Part shown: in pieces, positions 20,882 through 32,344 of the stretch
Position numbering within the stretch: position 1 is the stretch's first letter
How the letters are laid out: each line of letters starts with the position of its first letter
Assembly (NCBI GenBank): GCA_009599575.1
Contig: VWND01000003.1
Span: 62,001-126,000 of the forward strand
Source of the DNA: Blumeriella jaapii
Taxonomy: Eukaryota; Ascomycota; Leotiomycetes; Helotiales; Drepanopezizaceae
Direction of reading: 5' to 3'
Length of the DNA stretch: 64,000 bases
Made by a program: the position numbers and the translations under genes
Notes under the pieces: model-generated
Database searches by the model: none
What the model saw: the letters and a program-made list of their open reading frames with translations, nothing else
What the model was told of the DNA's origin: nothing

Positions 20882-23600
20882 ATGTTTGAACGCAATTTTA
20901 TTTTATTTAATTTCTTTAAAAAACATAAAGACTTTTTTGATAGCTTTTCTATTAAAAACAATTTCTTTCACGCTGAAAACTTTTAATTTGCAATTTCAGA
21001 AAATATTTATTCGTTTAATTTAAATCCCACCAATATTTTTATTAATATTATAAACAACGACGCTTTTCGTTTTTTTATGCGAGGCCGCATGCCCCTTTTT
21101 GGTTCTTTTGGTGCACTTTTATTTAATGGCGCTAATATTACCGATTTTATCGAAAAATATAAAAAAACTTATAAGAATTTCGGAGTTTTTAAGGCTGAAA
21201 TATTCGATAAACTTTTTCGCTATTATAACCCAACTACTAAGGATATTATTAAATCGATAAATAAATAAAAGGTTATTAAGGCTCGAAATTGGCGTAAGTT
21301 AGTTAAAGCTTTAAAATCGGAATTTCGAAACCACGATCGTTAGCAAATTCGCGATACTATCGCTTTTTTTAAATAGTTTATTATAATAATTCGCTAAGCT
21401 AAGAAATTCAAGGCTTATTATCGTATTTATACGAAAGTTTTTAACGTTTTCGTTAACAAAAAGGTTTTAAGCGAAATTAAATAAAAAAGATTGTTTTTAC
21501 TTGGCTTTCCAACTAGTATTCGCAACAAAACTATTAAGTATTTTAAGATTAATAAATAAAACTTTGAAATTTTCGATTAGTATTCCAAATTTGTAAAATT
21601 CGTTTTCAAACAAAACCAAAACGAACGTATTATCGAAGCCATAAACCAAAAAAAATCTCCCTTTTTTATCTATAAAAAAGACGTGAAAGCTTTAATACAA
21701 AAATATGCCTAGCCACTAAAAATTACCGAAATCGCCAAAAAACAATCAGTTATTATATTATTTAATCGTTTTGTAAAATTTACAGGCTTGGAAAAGCTTA
21801 ATAAGAATATCGAAACTTTCGTGTTAAAATTTACCGATATTAAGATTTAAAAACTTTAAACAAAATCGAAGGTTTTATACAGCAGCAGAAAAAACTTTTT
21901 TACGTTAACTCGAATAATAAAAACGACCAAAATAGCTTTTATAATAATTATTCTTTTTAAAATGTACGAAGCGATTAATTTCGCTAAGCTATCGTAAAAG
22001 TAATAGCTGCCTAATAGCAATCTTTTCGTATTAACGATCAGGATCAGCGAAATATTAATTATAATAACGATTATTAAAAAAAAAAATGGAAATTAGCGCG
22101 GAAACCAAAATCGCGGCTATTAAAATAATAAAAGTAATTATTAAAAAAGATTTCGTGGCCTTAAGTGTGGATTTTGTAATAATAAAAAAATTCATTGCGA
22201 AAAGCTTTATATTCGCTTAAAATACAAGGCATTCAATTTCTGTATAAATAATAGTGTTTGTTATATTAACAAATACGAAGCAATTTGCTTCGGACCGACG
22301 GAAGCAAAAATAAGCTTTTTCAACAAAGCTGAAAATCAGAGTTGGTTAAATACTATTCGCTTAAAAGTGAAAAGTACGGAATAAAACGACTGCTTAAAAA
22401 ACAAAAAAAATGCAAAAACGATTTTTACTGGTAAAAAAGAAAATATTCCAAAAAGCGTACTAATCAAGGAGAAAACCTTTATTTTAAATGTAAATAAAAT
22501 TCAAGTATATAAATAAAAAATAAATATATATATTGCGAATGCAAATATCGCATTTGCAAATATTATAGCTGCATAATTAAGCCAGCGAATCATAAGAAAG
22601 CAAAATGCTTCTGTTTTATTCGCTAAATCAATTAATATAAAAAAAAACGTCAGGATCGAAAAAAAAAAAAATTTTGGAATTCGAAAAGAAACCGATAAAA
22701 TTATTAAAAAAGCGCTTATAATAAAAAAAATTAACGACGATATAAACGATATCGATACCGATATTCCGGTTTAAATTATTTAAAAAATATCAGCTTTTAA
22801 GCGCTTATTATTAATAAAAAGCGAGAAATAGATCGATAAATATATTAGCTCCGAAGCAATCGACGAAGCTATTAAAAAAATCATAAAACAAAAAATTAAA
22901 TTAAAATTCAGCGATTTATTTAGCATAAAAAAAAAATTCGATAAAATTATTAATAAACAAATTCGTATATTAAAAAAAAACGAAAAAGTTGAAATTATCC
23001 GAGAAAAAAACGATTTTAAATTGAAAAAAAACCAGAAAAAAATTTATAATATCGCAGTTAATTTAGCCGATAAAAAAGAATTTTCGGAAAAAGTCAGCTT
23101 TTTGACTTTTGCTATAAAAACCCAGAAGTTAAAACGACGAAACTGCTTTTATACAATTATAAAAATATTAAAAATAAAAATAATATTCGAAAAAAATACG
23201 ACCGCCTTCGCTTTATTCGACAATAAAGCCGAAATCAATTGCATAAACCAAAAAACAGCCGAAGCCAATAGTATTCCGATTATCACCGATAAGCGAATAA
23301 TTTATACCACCGTTAATAAAAATACGATTAAATTTAATAAAATTGTACGAAATATAAAAATCGACGTTAAAAATATTATTATTTATAGAAATTTTTTAAT
23401 AATAAAAAAATGCTTTTATTCTATTATTTTTGGAATGCTTTAGATTTTGAAAAGTTTCGTCAGCTTTAAATACACCGAAAACGGCCAGATAAAAGCTTTT
23501 TTTTGAAACTGAAACCGATTTTTTTAAAGTTAAATCACCGTCGCCGGCGATAAAGTTTTTTTAGTCGACGTTTTATCGGAAAACGAATAGCCGGCTTTAG
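20882..23600 (+). pseudogene. gag-pro: B1 gag and protease
   Basis: ATG at 20882 opens MFERNFILFNFFKK. In the same frame follows LFNGANITDFIEKYKKTYKNFG (near 21120-21190; written here as key residues N-I-T-D-F and Y-K-K), a Gag start common in fungal gypsy elements, then IRYWNP-like LFRYYNPTTKDI near 21225. A Cys/His-rich block near 22155-22300 (KCGFC, HCEKL, CYINKY, ICFGP) is a zinc-binding remnant. The retropepsin lies at 23160-23450 with ALFDNKAEINCI, where DSGA has become DNKA (AGC to AAC, GGA to AAA). Gag, protease and pol share one frame to 27146. Confidence 0.85.
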
Positions 23601-23654
23601 TTTCAAAACAAACGCTAAGCTATAATAAAACCTGAAAAATATTTAATCAAAAGT

Positions 23655-23687
23655 ATTCGCGTTATCAATCGAAATAGCACCGCGAAT
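23655..23687 (-). repeat. 33-bp palindromic motif, B site 1, in B1
   Basis: Plus strand starts ATTCGCGTTATCAATCG and ends GCACCGCGAAT. Translated in the B frame as FALSIEIAPRI. Confidence 0.8.
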
Positions 23688-25599
23688 AAAATTAATTAAT
23701 ATTAATATTTTTAATTATTAATTCGGAAATAAAAATTCCGAAGATTTCGTTTTCGTATTAAACAAACCCGACTTATACATTTTATTTTTTTGTATTAATA
23801 TCAGCATTTTTTACAAGCGTAAAACTGATAAAATACGATTCGTAAATTTTAGCGAATCCGATAGAAATATCTCTGGAAAAATAAACGATTGGTTTAAAAA
23901 AAATAAAATAATAAAATTATTTTAATTAATTATTAGCGAATTCGAAAAATTTATCACCGGCCGATTTTCCAGCTTATTATTTAACAGCCGATTATAAAAA
24001 AACGATTTGATAATTTAGCAATCGGAACTTAATTTTTGCCGAAAAAAAAAAAGTTTTATACGAAGTTTTACGCAACCGGAAAAAAGCTATAACTTTCGAT
24101 TTTATCGAAATAAGCCAATTTAGCTTTAACGTTACGTTTTATATCGATATTAAAATTGTACCGTACGAAGCCTGGCAAAAAAAAACTTTTTCAGTTTTTA
24201 AAACTTTTTAAAATAAAATAATCGAAATGCTGAAAAAACGAATCAAACAAAAAATTTTCGAATTTTGCCACGGCCTATACAAAAACAAATGATTTATTAT
24301 TACGAAAAAAAAAAAAAGCATTTATAAATTTATTATCGCAGTCGTCGAAATAAACAAAATAACGATACGAAACGCTAACGTACCATTTAACGTCGATTAA
24401 TTTTCAAACGAATTCGCAAAACTAACGATCGTTTTTTTTTTCGATTTGTTTTTCGGCTACGATTATTTAATACTTAATTTACGATTTCGAAATATAACGG
24501 CAATTTAAACTTTAATCGGTTTATTGCGCATAACGAAAATATTTATAAAAGCCATTAATTCAGTCGCTTAATTTATAAAAATCGTATATAAGATTTTTAT
24601 AATTTACATTTTTAATATTGCTTTTTTTTACGTTAACGACGTTAAAATAAAAAGCTTTAAATTATATTATAATAATAAAAAAATCCTTTTTAAAATTCGA
24701 CGCTATATAATAAAACATATCCAAAATATCGACAAAATTATAATCTGTTTCGAAAAAGCCAAAGCTATTATTGGCCTTCGATTAAAATTTTGTATGCCCG
24801 AAATAAATATCGTCGGTTATATAACTGATAGCGCTGGCCGCCATTTTTAACGAAAAAAAATTAAAAAAATCTGCGAATAAAAAAAATATAAAAATATTAC
24901 CGAAATCAAAGCTTTTATTGGCGTTATGATTTATTATCGTAATTAAATTAAAAATTTCTTTTAAAAAGCCGCATTTATTTACGCTACGATAAAAAAAAAA
25001 ATCGATTTCGTTTAAAAAAAAAAATAAAATAAAATTATAAAAGTTTTTAAAAACGACTTTTTATCGGCTTTATCGCTTATGCGAATCGATTACAGCCCAG
25101 ACGCAAAAGAAATCATTTTGATTATCGACGCTAGTATTTTCGGTTAAAAAGCTGTATTGCAATAAATCGATAAAAACAAAAAACGGCATTTTTTACGATT
25201 CGAAAGCGGCTTATAATCTTTCGCGAAAGCACGCTACGATGCTACCAAACGAAAATATCGAAACGCTTTTAAAATAATAAAAAAAATAAAAAGCGAATTG
25301 TACGGCGTATATTTTATTTTAAAAACAAACGCAAAAGTTTTTGTCGATTAATTAAATAAAAAAACTAATAATTTATCAAAAGCGCTCGTTATTAATTAAA
25401 TAGCTTAAATGCGATTTATAAATTTCGAAATCAAATATATTAAAAAAACAATTAATATAACGGCAAACGGCCTTTTCAAACGAAAACGCTTTTATTCGTT
25501 TGATTTCGCTAAACAAAACAAATAAAATATCGACGAATAAATCGCTAACGAAATCGGCTGCTTCGCTATTTGCGCTTTTGATTTTACAAAGCCAAAACC

Positions 25600-25632
25600 A
25601 TTCGCGTTGTTATTTCGGCTGGCACCGCGAAT
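25600..25632 (-). repeat. 33-bp palindromic motif, B site 2, in B1
   Basis: Plus strand starts ATTCGCGTTGTTATTTCGG and ends GGCACCGCGAAT; reads FALLFRLAPRI in the pol frame. Confidence 0.85.
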
Positions 25633-25662
25633 AAAAAACACCGATTTTCGGGCCGAAAAAGC

Positions 25663-25695
25663 ATTCGCGTTATTATTTCGGCTAGCATCGCGAAT
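25663..25695 (-). repeat. 33-bp palindromic motif, B site 3, in B1
   Basis: 63 bp after site 2. Plus strand starts ATTCGCGTTATTATTTCGG, ends GCATCGCGAAT; reads FALLFRLASRM in the same frame. Confidence 0.85.
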
Positions 25696-27146
25696 GGATT
25701 TAACCGAAAACGATCGGAATAAGCCGATTAACGACGAAAATAAACTTTTGATCGATAATTACGAAACCGAAAATTTTTATTTAATCGTATATTATTTGAT
25801 TATTTTATTTAAATTATTTAACGTATTAAATTATCAATTTAAATTATTTAAAAACCAGGCTTTCGATTATATTTTGGCCGATAAAAAACTGTATAAAATA
25901 AAAAATAATATATATTAAAAACGCTTAATAATAAATAATAAAGCCGATAAGTTTTAAATTATAAAAAAAATCTACGAAAAAATGTTTTATAAAAAAGCTA
26001 AAGCTATTTATCACCGAATTAAAAACGATTTTTAATAAAAAAAATACTTCGAAAATTGCAAAGCTTTCGTTAAAAGTTATATTTTTTGCTAAAAGCGAAA
26101 GCTTGGCCGAAAAAAAAATTTATTATATCCGACGTAGTTTTTTAAAATCTGAAAAAAAATTAATTTCGACGTTATACGCGTACCGATTACCGACCGCGAG
26201 CATACGTGCTTCGTATTCGCTATCGACGATCTGTTTAAATAGCTTAAAAAACGACTTTTCCGAAACGCTATTTCCGAAACTATAGCGATTTTTTTTTGAA
26301 AAAACGTTGTATATCGACACGGTTTATTTAACAAATTAAACGTCGATAATAAATCCGAAAATAAAAGCGTTATCGAAACTTTTATAAAAAAATACAAGAT
26401 TCAGCGTATTTAAATCTTAGCTTATAATTCGAAAAGCAACGGATCCGTTAAACGAAATTACAAAAATATTTTCGACGGCTTTTTAAAAATCATTCGAAAA
26501 AGCTATAAGCGTTGGTCGCGGAAATTTTCGAAAATGCTTTTTGCTATGCGCATATGCATATACGCTTTTATTAAAATAATCTTATTTTTTATTTAATACG
26601 GCAAAAACGCTCGACTGCTTTTCGAAACAAAATGGCTTGTATAAAAACTTTATAACGTAGTCAAAATAAAAACGAAAGCTAATTTATTAGTAATAAAATT
26701 TAAGCAGCTCGATTACCGCGATATAAATATAAAAAAAATAATTTTAAAAAAAAAAAAATATAAAAAAACAATTAAAAAAATCTAAAATAAAACCAAAGTT
26801 TTAAAAAAAACGTTAATCAGAAAAGAAAATCTGGTTTTAATTTACGACGTCCAGCGCGCTATTAACAAATCGGCCGATATTAAGCTTGATTATAAATAGC
26901 TCGGATTTTACGAAGTATACGAAGCCGAATTAAATAAAAGTTATTATAAGCTTACGGAATTCGATAAAATAAAACTAAAAAAAACGTTCGCCGCCAACCG
27001 GTTAAAGCGATTTTACAAAAAAAACCAGCAAATTTATTTTTTAAATTCTAAATCAGAAAGCGATTCCGACTTTAGCGATTCCGACGACGATTCCGATCAA
27101 AGCGATTATATTTCTAAAAAAAAAAAAACCTTTGGAAAGGTTTAAA

Positions 27147-27532
27147 AACGACCGGACGATAACCTCGCTGCTAAAAGCACAGTTTAAGTCGTGATTTCAC
27201 CTATGACCGAGAAAAAGAAAAGTATATACAAAATTGTTTATTAATTATTTTATTATTTTTATTATCTGTTGTTTTTCTTTTTATTATATTTGTTTTTTTT
27301 TTTTATTATATATTGTTTTATTGTTTTTGTTTTGCTTGCTTATATACAATTTAATTCTGTTTTATATATACTATTTATTTTTAAAACTTTTTTTTTATAT
27401 TATTTAGAATATTTATTATATTTTTCTTTGTTTGACTATACTTTTGTTTATCAGAACAAAAGCTTTGTATATGTTTGAGCCGCATATTTGATATATTTAT
27501 ACCGCTCGTACATTTTACGAATATTATTTTTT
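27147..27532 (+). other. Very T-rich spacer after B1 pol
   Basis: After the pol end (ggtttaaaaacgacc) and a few less mutated bases near 27185-27215, the plus strand becomes almost pure T/A. Its hydrophobic open translations are explained by composition. The same stretch, inverted, is at about 44560-44900 in B2, so it belongs to the family. Confidence 0.7.
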
Positions 27533-28749
27533 ATGCATTTTATTATTTGCTGCTTTTTGCATTGTTTATTTTTTTCGTTGTTTTGAACGGATGCTTATCT
27601 GAACAATTATAATTTATTAAAAAAACAGCATGCGGATTTCCGTAGCTTTTGAATACAAATATTTTACAATTTTCGTATTTTTTATTAATTATTTTTTAAT
27701 AAATATAATATACTTTTTTATATAATAAACTTATCGATATTATATCGTTTTTTAAGCAAAGCGTTGTTAAACTTAGCAAACTTATTTTTAATTTATTTTG
27801 GAACGGAATTATTATACGCAACCTTTCCGAATTTAAGCAAATATATAATACCGCCATTTTAAATTAATAAGCAGCTTTCGTAAAAATATTTATAAAATAA
27901 TTCGATATAATAATTAAACGTTAACGAATTTTTATTCGATTATAAAAATTTCGTTAAAACTGAATTCGTTCGCAAAAGCTTTAATTACGATAAATTTCTG
28001 CTAAATTACGATAACGCTTTAAAAGCTTTCGCCGAAGCAAAAAAAGCTCGAAATAACAAAAAAAAAGTGATAGACCGGGTTTTGCGCTTTTTGCCAAATC
28101 AACGAAGAAAAAATATTTAAAAATACGTTTTCAGCAAAATTACCGGTATTATTTTACTTCGACACTTCGCTCGCTTTTTCGAAATTATTACTTTTATTAA
28201 AAAAAAAGTCTGGGTATTAAACGCTTACATTTTTAAAGCGCAAGCTTTAAAAGCTAATAATCCAAAAGCTCGCAGATTCACAGGTTTTTCTACAGCTGTT
28301 TGCAAATTGATCGACGACGTTATATAATTGTCAGAAAAAGTTTTAATCGGTTGCGAAATTTTAAATCTGATTTTTTTTTAAAATAAAAAACTGAATATCG
28401 TTAAATGCGGCATTTTTATATTAAAAAAAAAAAACAACGCTATTTCGACATTTTAAATTTACGACGATAAAAAAAACGGAAAAGCTAATATTATTTTCGT
28501 TTAGTTCGAAAAAATATACGCGGTAGCAATTAATATTTTTAAAGCAGCTAAAATAATTTAGCGATTTTTATTTTTAATTATCGAAAACGAATTAAAAAAC
28601 GAAATTAAAAACGTAATAGCAAACAATCGCTTATTCGAATACAAAAAACTTATTATATTTGTGAAAACGATTTTGGAAAAAATAAAAATAAAAAACGTAA
28701 AAAAGCGCGCCGATATTTTCGAAACTTTTTTTATTCGAAAAAAAAAACC

Positions 28750-28782
28750 ATTCGCGTCGCTAGCAAAAAAGGCATCGCAAAT
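28750..28782 (-). repeat. 33-bp palindromic motif, B site 4, in the third frame of B1
   Basis: Plus strand starts ATTCGCGTCGCTAGC and ends GGCATCGCAAAT; reads FASLAKKASQI. The centre is more divergent than in the other sites. Confidence 0.7.
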
Positions 28783-30440
28783 AAAAACAGCCGGAAATCA
28801 ACGCCGAGCTATAAGCTTTAAGCCAGTTAATAAAAAACGCGACGATTTTACAAAATCAAATTTAAAAAACTTTAGCATTCCGAAAAGAAAAGATTTAAAC
28901 GATTTTGAATTTGATTTTTCGAAACTGAATACGCAAATACTAAAAACGTTTATTACGTTTAAAAACGTCGAACCGCTAATATTTCAAATTTTAATAAAAA
29001 TATTTAAAATTTCGATTATTACGCGATTCGACCGAAAAAGCTTAAAAAAAAATATCGAAATTATCGCGGAAAAAATTATACAAAAAGTATAAAATTAGAT
29101 TATTTTATTTAAAACTTTCGTTTTCGACGACGAAATAATTTAAAAGTTTTATTTCGATATTTTTATATAAAAGCCAAATAAATTCGTTAGCTTTTTCTTT
29201 TTTGCTTCGAACGAAAACTGAACCAAGCTTTTTTCGGAAAATTGCAAATATAATACGTTAAAGCAAATAAAAAAGACTTTTGAAAACGGTGACCCGTTTT
29301 TATTCGAATTTTCCTTCGTTAAAAAACTTCGATTTTTTAATTTCGTTTTTACGAATAACGTTAACGCTAAAAAAAACGGTAAATTTTGTTATTTTCACGT
29401 ATGCTATTACGCGGCGTATTGCGATTTGATTATAAAAGGAATTAACGTTATCGGCTTCGCTAATCGATTCGCTATTATTAAAAATTCGAATTACGACGTA
29501 TTCGAAATTAATTTTAATAATCAATTTATATTTCGACGGAAAATTGCGAAAATTATTTAAGCGCGTATTAAAATTTATTTAAGCTACGTAAATTTTAAAA
29601 CAAATCCTAAAGTTTTTAGCGCGATTACAAAACTCGATTAAAACGTAGAAAAATAAAAGCAACGAGTATTTTCAAAAGCCGACTTTTTTGGCTTTTCGAC
29701 CGAAAATATGCTTTAAAGTTTATTTAAATTAAGCTGCGAATTCGTTAACTACGTAAAATTTTACAATAGAAAAAATAAATTACTATTGTATTTTATAAAA
29801 AAAAAAGTAGTTATATACAAGCATTATTTTCGACTGGTTAAAACCCAAAAAGCGCTTATAGCTTTTTTCGCTAATATATTTTACAGTTTTATTTAATAAG
29901 CTTTCAAAATGCATTTCGGCTTTTATTTCGCTGTTTTAATTATCCGGAACTTTGGAAACTGCCGTTTCGTAGCATATTTTAACGTTCCGATCGCTTTAGA
30001 TTTCGCTGGCCCCGATCGTATTATAATTATAAAATTCGATATCGCCGATTTTAAAAAAAGAAAAAAATCGAAAATTTTACCGACGCTATTTTCGACTATT
30101 ACGTTCTGTTTGCATTCGTATATAATTCGGAAATAATCGAAGCTTATTTGCAATTATATTACGACGCTAAGCTGATTAAAACTATTTAGAAAAGCCTAGC
30201 TTTTTCGTATTTCAGCGCGTTTAAAACAATGGCCTCGGCTATTTTATCGGATTACGAAACCGAAAGCTACGAAATAAAAAATAAAATAATTTTTATCAGC
30301 TTTTCGACTAAGCAAAAGGTTTTCGTCAGATTCAGGACTTAAAAAACCGACGGCGCGATATTAATTTATTCGAATAATTATACGGCGCAAAAATATAGAA
30401 ATTATTTCGAAAACGACAATCCGATAGGTAATCTGATATT

Positions 30441-30705
30441 TGTGACGACTCACTCGTTTGCCCCTCGCGTCACCCCAGCAACTACGTATAGTTGCAAGCT
30501 CCCTGGTCTTCTGGTGGGTCTCCCATCAACTGTGGAGACTATTATATATATAAGGCTTTCTCCCCTTAGCAACCTCTGCCCTCTGCAGTTATTAATTTTA
30601 AATAAATATCTTTGTTACAAAACCAAAAGCTCGTTTTTTTATACCATATGAATACGGCGACCAATTAACTAATCTCCCAGCCCTTCGACTAATTAAATCG
30701 TTATA
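30441..30705 (+). repeat. A3 5' LTR
   Basis: 265 bp in sense, TGTGACGACTCACTCG to AATCGTTATA. TATA box tatatataagg near 30545; the presumed mRNA start lies about 43 bp on (agttattaat, from AGTTGTTGAT). Confidence 0.95.
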
Positions 30706-30707
30706 TT

Positions 30708-30717
30708 ATCAACAACT
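30708..30717 (+). promoter_or_regulatory. A-family primer-binding site, self-complementary
   Basis: ATCAACAACT, two bases after the LTR, is the exact complement of AGTTGTTGAT in the unmutated A LTR (kept at 4548-4557 in antisense). It is the Tf1-like self-priming layout. A short stem (TACGC 30725-30729 with GCGTA 30738-30742) follows in the leader and is conserved in the other A copies. Confidence 0.75.
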
Positions 30718-30842
30718 CTTTTTCTACGCTAGCGACGGCGTAAATTATCTCTTCCTTCGAATTTCTTACGGATCATACCAAAATAATCGACCGGTCGTAA
30801 AAAAGCTTATTTCCGCATTTTGCGAAAAATAGCTCCTGTTCA

Positions 30843-32312
30843 ACGATCCCCCTCTTAGCAGAGCTTTTCAGCTCCTGCTACTACATCTTAACCTCCCTCC
30901 TTTTAATCAGCGAAAAACAGCCTCCTCCAAAAGCTTCTTCTTCTGAAAAACAATCCTCCCCCCGAGAAAAAAAAAACAAAGAAAAAAACAGAACGCCAAC
31001 CATTTCGCCTGCCATCTCCCAACCTAGCGCTAAAAGCGTTCAGTTAAAACTTCTGCAAAATCAACTAAAAAAAGCGCAAAAGCGTAAACGACAACTTTTA
31101 AAAACTATACGATTGCGACAGACCCCCTAATCAGAACGTTTAATAAAATTTATCGAACGTGTTTCTGCCAGTCGCGAATCTGCTGCTCCTCCCTTTCCTC
31201 GCAACGTCTTATTTCAACTAACAAACGCTGCAGATTAACCTCCACGCTTTTCGCGAACTTTTTTTAAATCTTTCCATAACGGCCAAGATCTTAGCGCGCC
31301 TTTTAAACGTTATAATTCCTATTTATCTGCTAACTTTCGATTAGCTCGCATAAAACGCGTTCCGAACTTTAAGTTTAAATTAAATAATAATAAAAATTAC
31401 AAAACACGCTATTAAAAAACTAAAATTCTCGACAATCTCGAATTTTACTACGATTATTTCGCTAGCGATCGATTTCGCAAAAATTACATATTCGATCAAA
31501 CCGAAAGCGTAATAAAAGAATTCCTGACCCCGCGTATTTTAAACCGTTCCGATTTTATACCTTCCGAAAAACTAATCAAAAAGATCGCCGATTTCCTGGC
31601 CGACCTTTTAAACGTTTAAAAAGCCGAAAACGAATTCAAAATGCTTGCAATAAATACGCACGACGACTTTTAGCGATTTTACCTGCGATTTTCCACCTTC
31701 GCAACGAACGCCCAAATACGAACCGACAAACAGCTTCGAAACGCCCTCCGCGACAAAATTCCAAAGCGTTTACGAAAAAAGCTGCATTTAAAATAAGCGC
31801 GTACAACGACCTTTAAAAATTGGCTCACCGCCGTCCGTTAAAAAAAATAAAATCAATTGACTAAACGAATTTTATACGCGAATCGCTCTACCAAATCTAT
31901 CACCCATCAAAATAATAAATCCTTAACCAAAGCGTACTACGAATTAAATCGTACGTACGAAAATCGTTCAAATGCTTCACAGGCTTCTTCTCAGCCCTCT
32001 ATTCTTCCTTCTTCTCCACGCCAAAACGCCCCCCCTGGCGTTTTTTTTTTTCGATCGGACCAACGATAACGCTCGTCTTCTATTCCATATCAAAAAGTTT
32101 AAAAAGGCCAATCTGCACGACCTTTTACGGGCCGACCCTCGGTTCCACCCAAAAACCCTTTTAAACTAATAAGTATAAACGAAATCGAACCGGCCGAAAA
32201 TTCGCTTTCTAATAATAGTAATAAAAACGAAAACCTCTTTCCAAACGATTTTCAAAACGCATACGAAAAAATTAAAAGCTTTTCCGCCAATCGAAAAAAC
32301 ACCCAGGCTTAA
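30843..32312 (+). pseudogene. gag: A3 gag remnant
   Basis: From about 30843 the frame gives a Pro/Ser-rich part (SEKQPPPKASSSEKQSSP), then a Lys/Arg/Gln-rich probable coiled coil (SVQLKLLQNQLKKAQKRKRQ, 31035-31095), then a capsid-like region with FYYDYFASDRFRKNYIFDQ near 31440-31500. The end near 31970-32170 shifts frame. No CCHC knuckle can be defended. The ATG is not visible. Downstream is protease in pol. Confidence 0.78.
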
Positions 32313-32344
32313 GCAAAGCCTTTTTTTTAAGCGTATTACGCGAT

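Larger units (their letters stand above)
23601..27146 (+). pseudogene. pol: B1 RT, RNase H and integrase
   Basis: The frame continues from the protease with no net shift. RT catalytic motif YVNDV near 24630 (YVDDV changed by G-to-A). RT thumb FIGVMIYYRN near 24910. RNase H IDASIFG near 25110-25150, then RYDATKRKYRNAFK (near 25240), a motif typical of one ascomycete gypsy lineage. The integrase has D in NFDVIRVP (26168), D in VDNKSENK (about 26342) and the third position in NGSVKRNY (about 26440), where the catalytic E is K. The C-terminus ends with an acidic run (SDFSDSDDDSDQSDYIS). No chromodomain follows. Two copies of the 33-bp motif lie in the linker before the integrase. Confidence 0.88.

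Noticed and set aside
26089..26397. Overlapping frames on both strands at the B1 integrase start
   Set aside because: Only the plus-strand frame carries integrase motifs (NFDVIRVP); the rest are shadows.
27269..27478. Very hydrophobic frame of 69 codons that looks like membrane segments
   Set aside because: T-rich low-complexity spacer gives Phe, Leu, Tyr by composition; the same in B2 on the other strand (44691-44882).
30442..30651. A recurring frame (CKLPGLL, YIRL, NLCLLQLLIL) also seen on the minus strand near 6363, 11056, 16663 and 18439
   Set aside because: It is the translation of the A-family LTR in its various copies; the LTR is non-coding.
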